A stretch of DNA of 64,000 nt from Alphaproteobacteria bacterium (GTDB lineage Bacteria; Pseudomonadota; Alphaproteobacteria; MPNO01; UBA2964). Each line of letters starts with the position of its first letter. The stretch's first letter is position 1. Position numbers and translations under genes: made by a program. A model generated the notes under the pieces. The model did not search any database. It worked only from the letters and a program-made list of their open reading frames with translations, and had not been told where the DNA came from. Where the stretch lies: assembly GCA_012103315.1 (NCBI GenBank), contig WLWZ01000002.1, forward strand, positions 197,381 through 261,380, in the 5' to 3' direction. Shown piece after piece: positions 35,441-44,288 of this stretch.

Positions 35441-36430
35441 ATGGCCACCTCAACACAGATCGATGACCCCACGCAAATGAACAACAATCCCTCATCGAGG
35501 ATTTTCTTTGCAACATTTGTCGAGCCGGGAAAGAAACATTTTCTCGAGCTAAACGCCTTCGTGGATGACCAAACAGGCAATGCAATCAGCAACAATGAAG
35601 TGATTGTCCGTTACTTCGATGTTCAGGGGGCCTTGGTTGCAACAGACGAGGTTGCCGACCATTCCGTGCTTTATCCGCTCCGCACTGATTTGGAATCTCG
35701 GTGTCTTGTTTTGATCGACACCCCATTCCGGAAACAAATACCTTCTATATATGGATACGCTGTCGGCCAGGACGACCAGGGCGGTACCTTTTACCCCGTG
35801 AACGCGGCAATCGGTTATCCTGAAGTCTCCGTCTGGCTCAACAGGGCAGTGGTCCCGATTGGCCCTCAAATCTCCGGTTCACGGCGGGAGCTGTTCTTAG
35901 CCAATGTTAGTCGCTGGGCTCCATTGCGCATCCGGATTCGCTTCCACGGCGGCGAGCAGATTGTGACCGCGAAAATTTCGCTTAGACCAAAATGTCATAT
36001 GTTCATGCATGTTGAAGAAACTGCTGCCCAACATGGTCTCGAAGGGGAAGTAGAGGCCATTAGCGTGGTCTCAAACAACAAACCAATGGTCTATATTTTG
36101 GGGAGATCCCACGAAACCGGAGATTTGGGTTTCATCGAACACTTGATGTCGGTGCCACGTCGGAACCCTCAACTGCCAAGAGCAAAGAGACCCCAAATTG
36201 AACCCGAATTAGAGACCGAATTTCTGGAAACGACCGTTTGCTGGTGTAATGCTGTCAAAACCCGTCAGGTAATTAACGGTGAAATCCCGGCACATGCTGG
36301 GGATTATTGTACCGCTTGTCGCGACGACCTGCGCCTATTGTCCCGCACAATAAAGCAAGAACCAGCAATAGCGAAAAATTTGGACCGGCTCGAAGTAGCC
36401 CTAAGCAATGCTGCAAAGACTGATAGCTGA
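35441..36430 (+). CDS. Uncharacterised beta-rich protein with a Cys-rich tail
   Basis: A 329-residue protein without recognised family membership. ATG 35441 is chosen because it directly follows the previous stop (1-base gap); an in-frame ATG 45 bases earlier would overlap. Residues 30-250 look beta-rich (EVIVRYFDVQGALVATDEV, ELFLANVSRWAPLRIRIRFH), with no membrane segment. Residues 265-300 hold CWC and CTAC separated by about 26 residues, a possible zinc ribbon, followed by an alpha-helical end. No hydrolase or transferase motif is visible. It may bind a glycan or a partner of the ABC protein that follows. Confidence 0.7.
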   Translation: MATSTQIDDPTQMNNNPSSRIFFATFVEPGKKHFLELNAFVDDQTGNAISNNEVIVRYFDVQGALVATDEVADHSVLYPLRTDLESRCLVLIDTPFRKQIPSIYGYAVGQDDQGGTFYPVNAAIGYPEVSVWLNRAVVPIGPQISGSRRELFLANVSRWAPLRIRIRFHGGEQIVTAKISLRPKCHMFMHVEETAAQHGLEGEVEAISVVSNNKPMVYILGRSHETGDLGFIEHLMSVPRRNPQLPRAKRPQIEPELETEFLETTVCWCNAVKTRQVINGEIPAHAGDYCTACRDDLRLLSRTIKQEPAIAKNLDRLEVALSNAAKTDS

Positions 36431-36500
36431 CGCCCCCGAAGCAATACCGGGTCACGTCGTTGCGGCAAATTTTGTGAAGTAAGCAAAGAACCAAAAGCAC

Positions 36501-38303
36501 ATGCCAAAGTTTGTTCTCACAAGAGGATTGATTTCTAAACTCGTCCATCGGCTCATTCCATCACCCGATGGTGCCGTCCCGAGCCTTTTGAAGGCAGGCG
36601 TGATTGATCAACGGTGGCGATGGGTTTTTACGTTTTTCGCAGGACAAGCAACCCCACTCCTTGAAATGGCCTTTCTAGCATCGGTCTATTTGATGATCGG
36701 ACAGGAAAGCAGGGCAGAGTTTTTTGTCTGGCTACAGGCCACGTCTTGGCTAACAGCTGAAACAAAAGATTTTGTAAAAAATAACTTGGGGTTGATAGCC
36801 TTAATAAGCAGCATTTTTTTCGCCGTTTCACATCTTTTGTTGCGGTACTCGTATGAGATAAACCAGATGTTACTGCGGTATAGAATGGAGCTTTCAGATT
36901 CACAACGGATCGTCTCCGCATTTCTCGCCGCGAGAGCACGTACCGCGCGACGGATCGGCATGGGGAAAATAACCAATGCCATCACCCAAACTGCGGGTGC
37001 GCCGGGGTCCTTGCTCACCCAGGGTTTAAAAATCACGATTGCACTATGGTCTGCAGGTGTCTATCTCGTCGGCGCGATTTATCTGTCTTGGGAGATGGTC
37101 GCTATCGGATTGTTTCTTTTTGCGATTCCACTTTGGCTGACACGTTGGATTTACAGTCAGATGGCAAACGTTGGTAAGCTAAAACTTGAAGGCTCTCAGG
37201 GTGCCCTCAATTTTCTGACCGACATTTTTGCGGGGCATGCGCGTAGCCTAGTGGACGGGCTCGAACAAAACCTTATGGCAAAATCCAAAGGGGTTATCCG
37301 CAGGAATTTCGATTGGCGAATTATCAAGCGGCGAGCACAATCACGCGCTAGCCTCATCACCGATGGGGTGTCAACAATTGGGCTCCTGACCATTCTTTTC
37401 CTAGGGGTGGCAATTTTAAACATGGAGTTGGCAACGCTGCTCATGCTCTTCGTTATGTTTAACCGACTAAGAGCCTCTATTAATACAATTGCGGGCGCAG
37501 CAATGAGTTATGTAAATCTTGTCCCCAGCGTCAGCCTTCTTGGAGATGTTTTAGGTCAACTTGAAAAGAATTCGGTGCGCCGTAATGAATGGGATGTCGA
37601 GAGCTTTCCGCCCATCCAGGTCGCCAGCATAAAAAGTATATATTTCCAATACGAAGAGGAAGGCCCCCCCGTTCTCAACGACATCAATTTCGATGCCGTT
37701 TCAGGTGATCGTATTTTAATAAAAGGCCCTTCAGGGCAAGGAAAAACAACTCTTTTTGAGATACTTTGCGGAATTTTAGAACCTGATCGCGGAGAAATCC
37801 GTTTTAACGGAGAACTCCTCAATGAAGATCTGTTCTACCGCATCCGCCAAACCCTCGGCTTCGTTTCACCAACCGTGCACTTGTTTCGCGGCACCCTGCG
37901 AGAAAACTTGACGATGGGAGCACCGATTGACGAAAAAATGCTTGAAAAGGCTATCCGGCTAGCGGGTTTAGAAAATGTTATTGCGGAATTACCCCTCGGC
38001 CTGGACGACGATCTTGGCGAGAACGGGGACACCCTTTCGCTCGGGCAACGTCAGAGAGTAATTCTTGCGAGGATCTTCCTGCGGCAACCTTCTCTGGTGC
38101 TCCTCGACGAAGCGACGGCAAATTTGGATCGTGCGCTTGAAGAGAAAATTACCAGTAATCTCGAACAATTTATCGACCCCAACGCGATTGTTATCATGAT
38201 TGCTCATAAAGAACCCGAGGGTTTCAATTTTACCAAAAAATTCACAATGGAAAGCGGCGTTCTCAAACCGGAAGTCGTGACCCGGCAGAAGGCAACTGTC
38301 TAA
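36501..38303 (+). CDS. ABC transporter, fused membrane and ATPase domains
   Basis: A 600-residue exporter half-transporter. Residues 40-350 form a six-helix ABC transmembrane domain, and residues 375-595 the nucleotide-binding domain. The latter has Walker A GPSGQGKTTLFEIL, a Q-loop region (RIRQTLGFVSPTVHLF), signature LSLGQRQRVILARI, Walker B LVLLDEATANLD and the switch His in IMIAHK. It should work as a homodimer in the inner membrane. Its place in the operon, between two unknown proteins and a radical SAM enzyme, suggests export of a glycan intermediate or a small modified product, unlike the two-component Wzm/Wzt exporters. Confidence 0.92.
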   Translation: MPKFVLTRGLISKLVHRLIPSPDGAVPSLLKAGVIDQRWRWVFTFFAGQATPLLEMAFLASVYLMIGQESRAEFFVWLQATSWLTAETKDFVKNNLGLIALISSIFFAVSHLLLRYSYEINQMLLRYRMELSDSQRIVSAFLAARARTARRIGMGKITNAITQTAGAPGSLLTQGLKITIALWSAGVYLVGAIYLSWEMVAIGLFLFAIPLWLTRWIYSQMANVGKLKLEGSQGALNFLTDIFAGHARSLVDGLEQNLMAKSKGVIRRNFDWRIIKRRAQSRASLITDGVSTIGLLTILFLGVAILNMELATLLMLFVMFNRLRASINTIAGAAMSYVNLVPSVSLLGDVLGQLEKNSVRRNEWDVESFPPIQVASIKSIYFQYEEEGPPVLNDINFDAVSGDRILIKGPSGQGKTTLFEILCGILEPDRGEIRFNGELLNEDLFYRIRQTLGFVSPTVHLFRGTLRENLTMGAPIDEKMLEKAIRLAGLENVIAELPLGLDDDLGENGDTLSLGQRQRVILARIFLRQPSLVLLDEATANLDRALEEKITSNLEQFIDPNAIVIMIAHKEPEGFNFTKKFTMESGVLKPEVVTRQKATV

Positions 38304-38373
38304 CAACAGCAACCTCTATGGTAACACGCGCTTTTTATACGCGGACATTCATTAAGAAGGGAGACGAACAGCT

Positions 38374-39420
38374 ATGAACGAAACTGTATCGGAAGCCGAG
38401 GCTCGCAAACGGGCAAAGGATATGGGCAATGAGAAGCCCTATGAATTTGATCCTAATGGCACCTATAAGGAAGTGGTTTATAGCGAGGCGTGGAAAGAAG
38501 GCCGCCCGCCGGAATATAAAAAATATAGGGAGGACTGGGACCGCGTACCTCGCGAAAAAGTAGAGTTACAATTTCCCATTCATCTCGACATCGAAACAAC
38601 AAATATTTGCAACCTGCTGTGCCCGATGTGTCCACGGACCATCATGGTCGAGCAAGATGAGTTTAGCGACCTCGGCCGTATGACCAAAGCCGAATATCGG
38701 AATATCATCGATGAAGCAGTGCAATATCCGGAATTCAAATCGATCAAACTAAACTATCTTGGCGAACCTCTCGTCCACAAAGATGTCAGCTGGCAGGTCG
38801 AATACGCCAAACAAGCCGGGGTCGTCGACGTGATGATGAATTCGAATGCCACCGCGCTTACAAAGAAAGTCGGCGAAGGTCTGCTAAATGCCGGTCTCGA
38901 CAATTTATTCGTTTCATTTGATGCCGCCAACCCCAAGGACTATGAAATTCAAAGGGCAGGAACGACTCTTGGTCGCGTAATCGACAACGTTTATCAGTTC
39001 GTTAAATTACGCGATGAGATAAACCCATCCTGCCAGATACGTATTTCAATGGTCATGTACAAAGACCCCTACTGGCTAGAGCAGTTCGAGGCAATCAAGG
39101 TGATTTGGAAGGATTTGGTTGACGCCGTTGGTTACGGATTTTTTGTTGAACGGGAACCAAACAAAATGGGTGAGTATCCTGAAGTCAGGGATTTTCATTG
39201 CGCCCAGCCCTATCAGCGGATGTTTCTAAAATACAATGGCAACGTGACGATCTGCTGCGTCGACGACAAAGACGAAACCATCGTCGGCAACTGGCGTAAT
39301 GATAAGTTAACAGATGTCTGGAATGGCCCGCTCTACAAAGAAATTCGAGAGCTTCATTCCTCCGGTCGCTATTACGAAATGGAAATGTGTCGGAAATGCT
39401 ACCTGCCAGTCTCCGACTAA
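38374..39420 (+). CDS. Radical SAM/SPASM-domain enzyme
   Basis: A 348-residue enzyme. The radical SAM core binds a [4Fe-4S] cluster through CNLLCPMC (C-x3-C-x2-C, about residues 79-86) after the LDIETTNI strand. The partial barrel continues with LNYLGEPLVHKDV and VDVMMNSNATALT. The C-terminal SPASM region has Cys in FHCAQPYQRM, VTICCVD and MCRKCYLP, enough for an auxiliary cluster. The N-terminal 60 residues are charged and unusual. SPASM proteins in sugar loci include dehydrogenases and epimerases; peptide modification is less likely without a precursor nearby. It is followed 107 bases later by the first NeuB-like gene. Confidence 0.9.
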   Translation: MNETVSEAEARKRAKDMGNEKPYEFDPNGTYKEVVYSEAWKEGRPPEYKKYREDWDRVPREKVELQFPIHLDIETTNICNLLCPMCPRTIMVEQDEFSDLGRMTKAEYRNIIDEAVQYPEFKSIKLNYLGEPLVHKDVSWQVEYAKQAGVVDVMMNSNATALTKKVGEGLLNAGLDNLFVSFDAANPKDYEIQRAGTTLGRVIDNVYQFVKLRDEINPSCQIRISMVMYKDPYWLEQFEAIKVIWKDLVDAVGYGFFVEREPNKMGEYPEVRDFHCAQPYQRMFLKYNGNVTICCVDDKDETIVGNWRNDKLTDVWNGPLYKEIRELHSSGRYYEMEMCRKCYLPVSD

Positions 39421-39526
39421 AATCACACACAGACTATAAACCACTCGGGAATTGTCAAAAGTGATTTCCGGTTTGCGGAATTCCTAACGGCAGCCCGCAA
39501 TTGAAGATCATCACTGGAAAGTTAGT

Positions 39527-40558
39527 ATGAGCAAAATCTACGTAATCGCCGAAATGGCATACTCCCACGACGGATCAACTGAGCTCGCCAAAGATATCAT
39601 TTCCAAAGCAAAGCGCGCCAAGGCAGATGCGATCTCTATACATTTTACCGACATGCCCAATTATATGGTCCCGCATTATGGCAGCGGCCCTGGTCGAGTA
39701 TCTGCAGGCAAAGACACTCAACCTATCTACGACTATCTGGTCGAGATATCGCCAACATTCGAAGCCTGGGCTCAAATCGTCAGCCACGCACGCGCAGAAA
39801 AGCTCGATGTCGTCGTCATGCCCAATGATCACGCAAGCTTCCGTTTTGCGGAGACCCTGGAGCCCAACGCCTATGTTCTATCGGCGGCATGTTTCGAAGA
39901 ATACAACTTTATAACAGAGATCGGTGCAACTGGCAGAGCGATCTATCTAAGAGTAGGTGGTGCGACCCTTGGTGAGATCGAAAACGTGATCAATTTGCTC
40001 CGGGATTCTGGCAATAAAAACGTCACGCTTTTATACGGGCACCAAAATTATCCAACGCAAATTTCCGATACTAATCTTAATTATTTGCCTTTGCTGCAAC
40101 AAACGTTTGGTCTCCCCGTCGGCATAGCCGACCATGTCAACGCCGAAGATGAGTTTTCGGGAATAGCCCCATTATTGGCTATTCCGCTGGGTATCACCTG
40201 TATCGAGAAACATATTACGCATGATCGATCACTGCGTGGAGAAGATCACGAGTCCGCCCTAAATGAAAATGAGCTAGCCTTATTAGTCGAACGAATCCGA
40301 AAAGCGGAACAGGCGCTGGGCCCCACAAATTTACAGGGCTTGGTCGAGGCGTCTGCCAGCTATCGTGCAAACGTTCGAAAACGCGTTGTCGCGGCGCGAG
40401 ATATCCCAGAGGGTGAATTGATTACAGCCGATGCCGTAATTTGCAAGCGCGCCGATGAAGGAATGTCGCCATCTCAGCTCTCTTTGATAGTTGGGCGCCA
40501 TGCCGCTCGAAACATTGACGTTCATAGCGGTATCGAACTTGACCAGCTAGCCCCTTAA
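39527..40558 (+). CDS. NeuB/SpsE-family synthase, divergent active site
   Basis: A 343-residue protein with a NeuB-type TIM barrel (1-280) and a C-terminal SAF/antifreeze-like domain (285-343, VRKRVVAARDIPEGELITAD). NeuB enzymes condense PEP with a six-carbon amino sugar. Metal-ligand segments are kept (GIADHVN, IEKHITHDRSLRGEDH). The entry strand reads EMAYSHDGS instead of EAGVNHNG, and the PEP-contacting KFQ motif is SIHF, so the Lys is gone. YVLSAACFE replaces the usual LKIPSGE. Either the substrate or the chemistry therefore differs from sialic acid synthase. It leads a four-gene module with an SpsF-like cytidylyltransferase, an oxidoreductase and a class III aminotransferase. Confidence 0.85.
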   Translation: MSKIYVIAEMAYSHDGSTELAKDIISKAKRAKADAISIHFTDMPNYMVPHYGSGPGRVSAGKDTQPIYDYLVEISPTFEAWAQIVSHARAEKLDVVVMPNDHASFRFAETLEPNAYVLSAACFEEYNFITEIGATGRAIYLRVGGATLGEIENVINLLRDSGNKNVTLLYGHQNYPTQISDTNLNYLPLLQQTFGLPVGIADHVNAEDEFSGIAPLLAIPLGITCIEKHITHDRSLRGEDHESALNENELALLVERIRKAEQALGPTNLQGLVEASASYRANVRKRVVAARDIPEGELITADAVICKRADEGMSPSQLSLIVGRHAARNIDVHSGIELDQLAP

Positions 40559-40593
40559 TAGCCAATAAGTTCACTTAAACAGATGTTAGAAAA

Positions 40594-41334
40594 TTGAAAG
40601 TCGGTATTCTCCTTTCAGTTCGCCACAAAGCGACACGGTTTCCTGGGAAAGTTCTAAAACCATTTGGCAAACGCAATGTGACGGAGCATCTCCTGCATCG
40701 TCTGTCAGAATCAGCGCTCGCCAACACAGTGATCATGGCAACATCTACAGCTGACGGCGATAGTGTCCTCGCCGACCTCGCTCTTGCCAACGGTTTTACC
40801 TGTTTTCGTGGACATCCTGATGACAAGTTAATTCGGTATCGAGATGCGGCAAGAGCTCACGGGCTCGATTTCGTTGTCATAGTGGATGGTGACGATCCGT
40901 TCATTTCTGTTGCACATATTGATCGCATCATTGCTCACAGCAGCGAAAACGGCGGCGATTACATTATCGTTGACGGACTTCCGTTGGGAGCAACAGGCTT
41001 CGGCGTCTCAGCCAACGCTTTAGAAAAAATTTGCGCGAACAGAGATGAGGAAGATACAGAAATCTGGGGTCATTATTTTACCCAAAATGACTCCTATAAT
41101 TCCGTTCTCTTGACTGAACCCGACTCCAAGCTTGCCCGACCCGACGTTCGAATGACTTTAGACTACCCAGAGGACTACGAATTTTTTCAGGCCGTTTTGA
41201 GCGGGCTTGCAATTGAGGGAGAAGATGCTGGGTTTGTTGAGATAATGAATTATCTCAACAAACACCCGGAAATCATCGAAATAAACCGCGACACACACGA
41301 GAAGCGCCAACAAGCACTCGAGTCGAAAACATGA
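40594..41334 (+). CDS. SpsF-like cytidylyltransferase
   Basis: A 246-residue nucleotidyltransferase of the SpsF/KdsB-like branch, expected to activate an acidic sugar with CTP. The N-terminus KVGILLSVRHKATRFPGKVL contains the R-x-x-x-x-R-F-P-G-K nucleotide loop, and VVIVDGDDPFISVAHID gives the metal-binding Asp pair. PDVRMTLDYPEDYEFF is the conserved downstream block. The start is TTG at 40594, because the ATG 12 bases upstream meets a stop after four codons. It overlaps the next gene by 4 bases and probably uses the product of the NeuB-like enzyme before it. Confidence 0.85.
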   Translation: MKVGILLSVRHKATRFPGKVLKPFGKRNVTEHLLHRLSESALANTVIMATSTADGDSVLADLALANGFTCFRGHPDDKLIRYRDAARAHGLDFVVIVDGDDPFISVAHIDRIIAHSSENGGDYIIVDGLPLGATGFGVSANALEKICANRDEEDTEIWGHYFTQNDSYNSVLLTEPDSKLARPDVRMTLDYPEDYEFFQAVLSGLAIEGEDAGFVEIMNYLNKHPEIIEINRDTHEKRQQALESKT

Positions 41335-42341
41335 GCACTAAAGAGTCCGAACCAAACATCTTGGTGATCGGATTAGGGTCAATGGGCAAACGCCGCGTTC
41401 GAAACCTCCAGACTCTCGGCGTAAAAGATATCGCCGGATACGACCCACGGCCAGATCGAAGGGCGGAAGCAGAAACACGGTACAACATTGCTACCTACGA
41501 TAACTTTGCTGCGGCGAAATCGGGGGGCTCCACAGCTTGGGTAATTTCCACACCGCCATTAACTCATCTCGACTACGCCCTGGATGCAGTTGACCAAGGC
41601 ATTCATTTTTTTACCGAAGCGGATTTGCCTGACGAACGTGGCAATATGCTCGTCGAAAAATTATCAAAATCAAACATCGTTGGGGCGCCATCTTGCACAA
41701 TGCGCTTTTTTCCAGGTCCCCAAAAAATTCGGCAATTGATAGAGAACGAGAAGTTCGGTCGCCCTCTGATATTTACATATCATTCGGGGCAACATGTCGA
41801 AGACTGGCATCCTTGGGAGACACCCTCCGAATTCTACGTCTCAAATGCTGAAACCGGAGCAGCCCGCGAAATTGTCCCTTTTGAGCTTATTTGGTTAATC
41901 GACATATTTGGTGACATAAAAACTGCTCACGCATCGTTTGGGCGAACAGGCTCTTTGAAAGAGGACATCGACGATCATTATAACGTCGTTATAGGCTTTG
42001 ACGGAGGTGTTACCGGTCACCTTCTCGTAGACTCTCTGTCCCGCCCCGCGGTCAGGCACTTCAGATTAATTTGTACAGGCGGCATCATTGAATGGAATCA
42101 TGACGCCGGCGAAATACGGTGGCAGGAAGCGGGACAAGAAAGCTGGCAGTGCGAAAGCCTCGACGCAAAAACCATAGAGACCGGCTACATCCATCCCGAG
42201 GAACCTTATATCGCCGAAATGAGATGTTTCCTCGACGGAATTCGAGATATCGCACCCTATCCCTACAGTTATTATGAAGATGAACGTCTACTAAGGGCTT
42301 TTGAGCTGGCAGAACAAAACACGATGGCGACCCCCGCATGA
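41331..42341 (+). CDS. Gfo/Idh/MocA-family oxidoreductase (altered EKP motif)
   Basis: A 336-residue protein with an N-terminal NAD(P)-binding Rossmann fold (ILVIGLGSMGKRRVRNL) and a C-terminal alpha/beta domain with HSGQHVEDWHPWE. In most family members the strand after the Rossmann core ends in E-K-P, whose Lys helps catalysis. Here it reads FFTEADLPDE, so the Lys is missing. It may dehydrogenate, or act on, the sugar acid made by this module, or be a non-redox relative. It overlaps both neighbours by 4 bases. Confidence 0.85.
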   Translation: MSTKESEPNILVIGLGSMGKRRVRNLQTLGVKDIAGYDPRPDRRAEAETRYNIATYDNFAAAKSGGSTAWVISTPPLTHLDYALDAVDQGIHFFTEADLPDERGNMLVEKLSKSNIVGAPSCTMRFFPGPQKIRQLIENEKFGRPLIFTYHSGQHVEDWHPWETPSEFYVSNAETGAAREIVPFELIWLIDIFGDIKTAHASFGRTGSLKEDIDDHYNVVIGFDGGVTGHLLVDSLSRPAVRHFRLICTGGIIEWNHDAGEIRWQEAGQESWQCESLDAKTIETGYIHPEEPYIAEMRCFLDGIRDIAPYPYSYYEDERLLRAFELAEQNTMATPA

Positions 42342-43669
42342 CCAACCTCAATCTATCAAACAACGCTTTTCCCAACGAGATCGATGACTCCTCAGAAACT
42401 CACCGACTAATTCCAGGTGGCGCTCACACTTATTCTAAGGGTGACGATCAATTCCCATACGTAGCCCCTCGCTATCTCGAAAAAGGAGATGGCGCGACCG
42501 TGTGGGATCGTCATGGTCAAAGCTTCATCGACTGGACCATGGGTTTGCGGTCAGTTTTATTGGGACATAATTTTGCGCCCGTCTCTGAAGCCGCCATTGC
42601 CCAAATTGGTCGAGGGACAAATTTTGGCCGGCCCTCCTATATCGAAACTGAGCTGGCTGCAGAATTGGTGGAGCTGATTCCTTGTGCCGAGATGGTAAAA
42701 TTCTCCAAGGATGGTTCCACAACGACAACTGCTGCCATTAAATTAGCCAGAGCCTTTACCAGCAGACGATATGTTGCATATTGCAGCGACAATCCTTTTT
42801 TCTCCTATGATGATTGGTTTATCGGTACAACCGCCTGCAATGCTGGCGTGCCCCAAGAGCATTCCGACCTCTCGCTACCCTTCTCTTTCAACGACATTGA
42901 AAGTCTCGAAGCACAATTCGCAGCGCACCCAAATGATATTGCAGCGGTAATTCTCGAACCCTGTATGTCAGAAGCCCCAAAGGACGATTTCCTAAAAAAA
43001 GTGCGCGCGCTTTGTGATCGTGAAGGCGCTTGTATGATCCTAGATGAAATGATCACAGGATTTCGTTGGCATTTGTCTGGCGCACAAAAGATGTATGACG
43101 TCACTCCTGACCTCGCAACATTCGGTAAAGGCATGGCAAATGGCTTTTCTGTCAGCGCCCTGGTTGGGCGGCGCGAGATTATGGAGCTCGGAGGAATCAA
43201 TCATGACAAACTCCGGGTATTCCTCATTTCTACGACGCATGGTGCTGAAAACCACGGTTTAGCGGCGGCACTTGCCTCGATCCAATTCTTCAAAGCCAAC
43301 CCGGTGGTCGACCATATTTGGAATATTGGTCAGCAACTCATTGACGGTATGAATATTGCAGCTAAGGAACTTGGCGTCGCTAACAGTTTCTCAGCAGGTG
43401 GTTTCCCATGTCGACCGGAATACAAATGTTTAGATAAAGACGGCGTACCCTCGGCCGGCCTGCGCACATTATTTTTGCAAGAACTCGTTCGCGAAGGCGT
43501 CCTCTTGAATTACATCACACCAAGCTGGTCGCATGGCGACGCTGAACTGAACGCCACCATTGAGGCCGTTCGAAAAGCCCTTGTAATTTACGCTCAGGGT
43601 CTAGAGGACGGTTGGAAAAACTTGCTCATTGGCGATCCGGTCAAACCCGTTTTTCGGGCATTCAATTAG
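42338..43669 (+). CDS. Class III PLP aminotransferase (glutamate-1-semialdehyde aminomutase-like)
   Basis: A 443-residue PLP enzyme of the class III fold. LIPGGAHTYSKGDDQFPYVA near the start and GDGATVWDRHGQSFIDW are typical of GSA aminomutase relatives. The PLP-phosphate and Schiff-base region is LDEMITGFRWHLSGAQ and LATFGKGMANGFSVSALVG with the catalytic Lys. True HemL lies elsewhere as a rule, and these sugar-locus paralogues act on keto sugars or ulosonic acids. It overlaps the oxidoreductase gene by 4 bases and precedes hisH by 8, closing the divergent-NeuB module. Confidence 0.9.
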   Translation: MTNLNLSNNAFPNEIDDSSETHRLIPGGAHTYSKGDDQFPYVAPRYLEKGDGATVWDRHGQSFIDWTMGLRSVLLGHNFAPVSEAAIAQIGRGTNFGRPSYIETELAAELVELIPCAEMVKFSKDGSTTTTAAIKLARAFTSRRYVAYCSDNPFFSYDDWFIGTTACNAGVPQEHSDLSLPFSFNDIESLEAQFAAHPNDIAAVILEPCMSEAPKDDFLKKVRALCDREGACMILDEMITGFRWHLSGAQKMYDVTPDLATFGKGMANGFSVSALVGRREIMELGGINHDKLRVFLISTTHGAENHGLAAALASIQFFKANPVVDHIWNIGQQLIDGMNIAAKELGVANSFSAGGFPCRPEYKCLDKDGVPSAGLRTLFLQELVREGVLLNYITPSWSHGDAELNATIEAVRKALVIYAQGLEDGWKNLLIGDPVKPVFRAFN

Positions 43670-43677
43670 GTCTCCTC

Positions 43678-44283
43678 GTGATTGCTATCATTGACTATGA
43701 CATGGGCAACACCCAATCGGTGACAAACGCGCTGGATCATATCGGTTTCGAAAACGAAATTACGCGCGACCCCGATCGAATTGCCAACTCGGAAAAAATT
43801 ATTTTACCGGGTGTCGGTGCCTTCGGCACCGCAATGGAACGACTGCAGAGTTACGGGTTGATAGGTTTATTAAAAGATGCGCAGCGGAGTGGAAAACATA
43901 TCCTGGGTATCTGTCTCGGCATGCAACTCCTCGGAACAAAAAGCAATGAACATGGGGAACATACTGGGCTTGGCTTTATTCAAGGCGACGTCAAAAAACT
44001 TGAGCCAGACGATTCAGCGCTCAAGCTGCCACATATAGGCTGGAATCAAACTGCCCTAAATCAGGAAAGTCCAATTTTTGCAGACCTTCCAGATACTGGT
44101 GACTTTTATTATGTCCATAATTATTCCCTACATTGTTCAGAGCACAACGTAATCGCAACCTGCCAATACGGTGGCATGATTGTCGCCGCCGTTGCTGAGG
44201 ACAATGTATATGGTGCGCAATTTCATCCGGAAAAAAGTCAGGATACGGGCTTGTCCGTCCTTAAAAATTTCTGCCAATTATAA
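43678..44283 (+). CDS. hisH: HisH-like glutamine amidotransferase of the sugar-amidation set
   Basis: A 201-residue class I glutaminase starting at GTG 43678; the frame upstream overlaps the aminotransferase and lacks family similarity. It begins IAIIDYDMGNTQSVTNAL and keeps the catalytic Cys in GICLGMQLL and the His-Glu pair in QFHPEKSQD, so it should release ammonia from glutamine. It lies with a hisF-like gene and a WbpG/PseA-type amidotransferase and away from other histidine genes, so it is the sugar-modifying paralogue known from P. aeruginosa O-antigen loci rather than the histidine enzyme. Confidence 0.9.
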   Translation: MIAIIDYDMGNTQSVTNALDHIGFENEITRDPDRIANSEKIILPGVGAFGTAMERLQSYGLIGLLKDAQRSGKHILGICLGMQLLGTKSNEHGEHTGLGFIQGDVKKLEPDDSALKLPHIGWNQTALNQESPIFADLPDTGDFYYVHNYSLHCSEHNVIATCQYGGMIVAAVAEDNVYGAQFHPEKSQDTGLSVLKNFCQL

Positions 44284-44288
44284 TTAAC

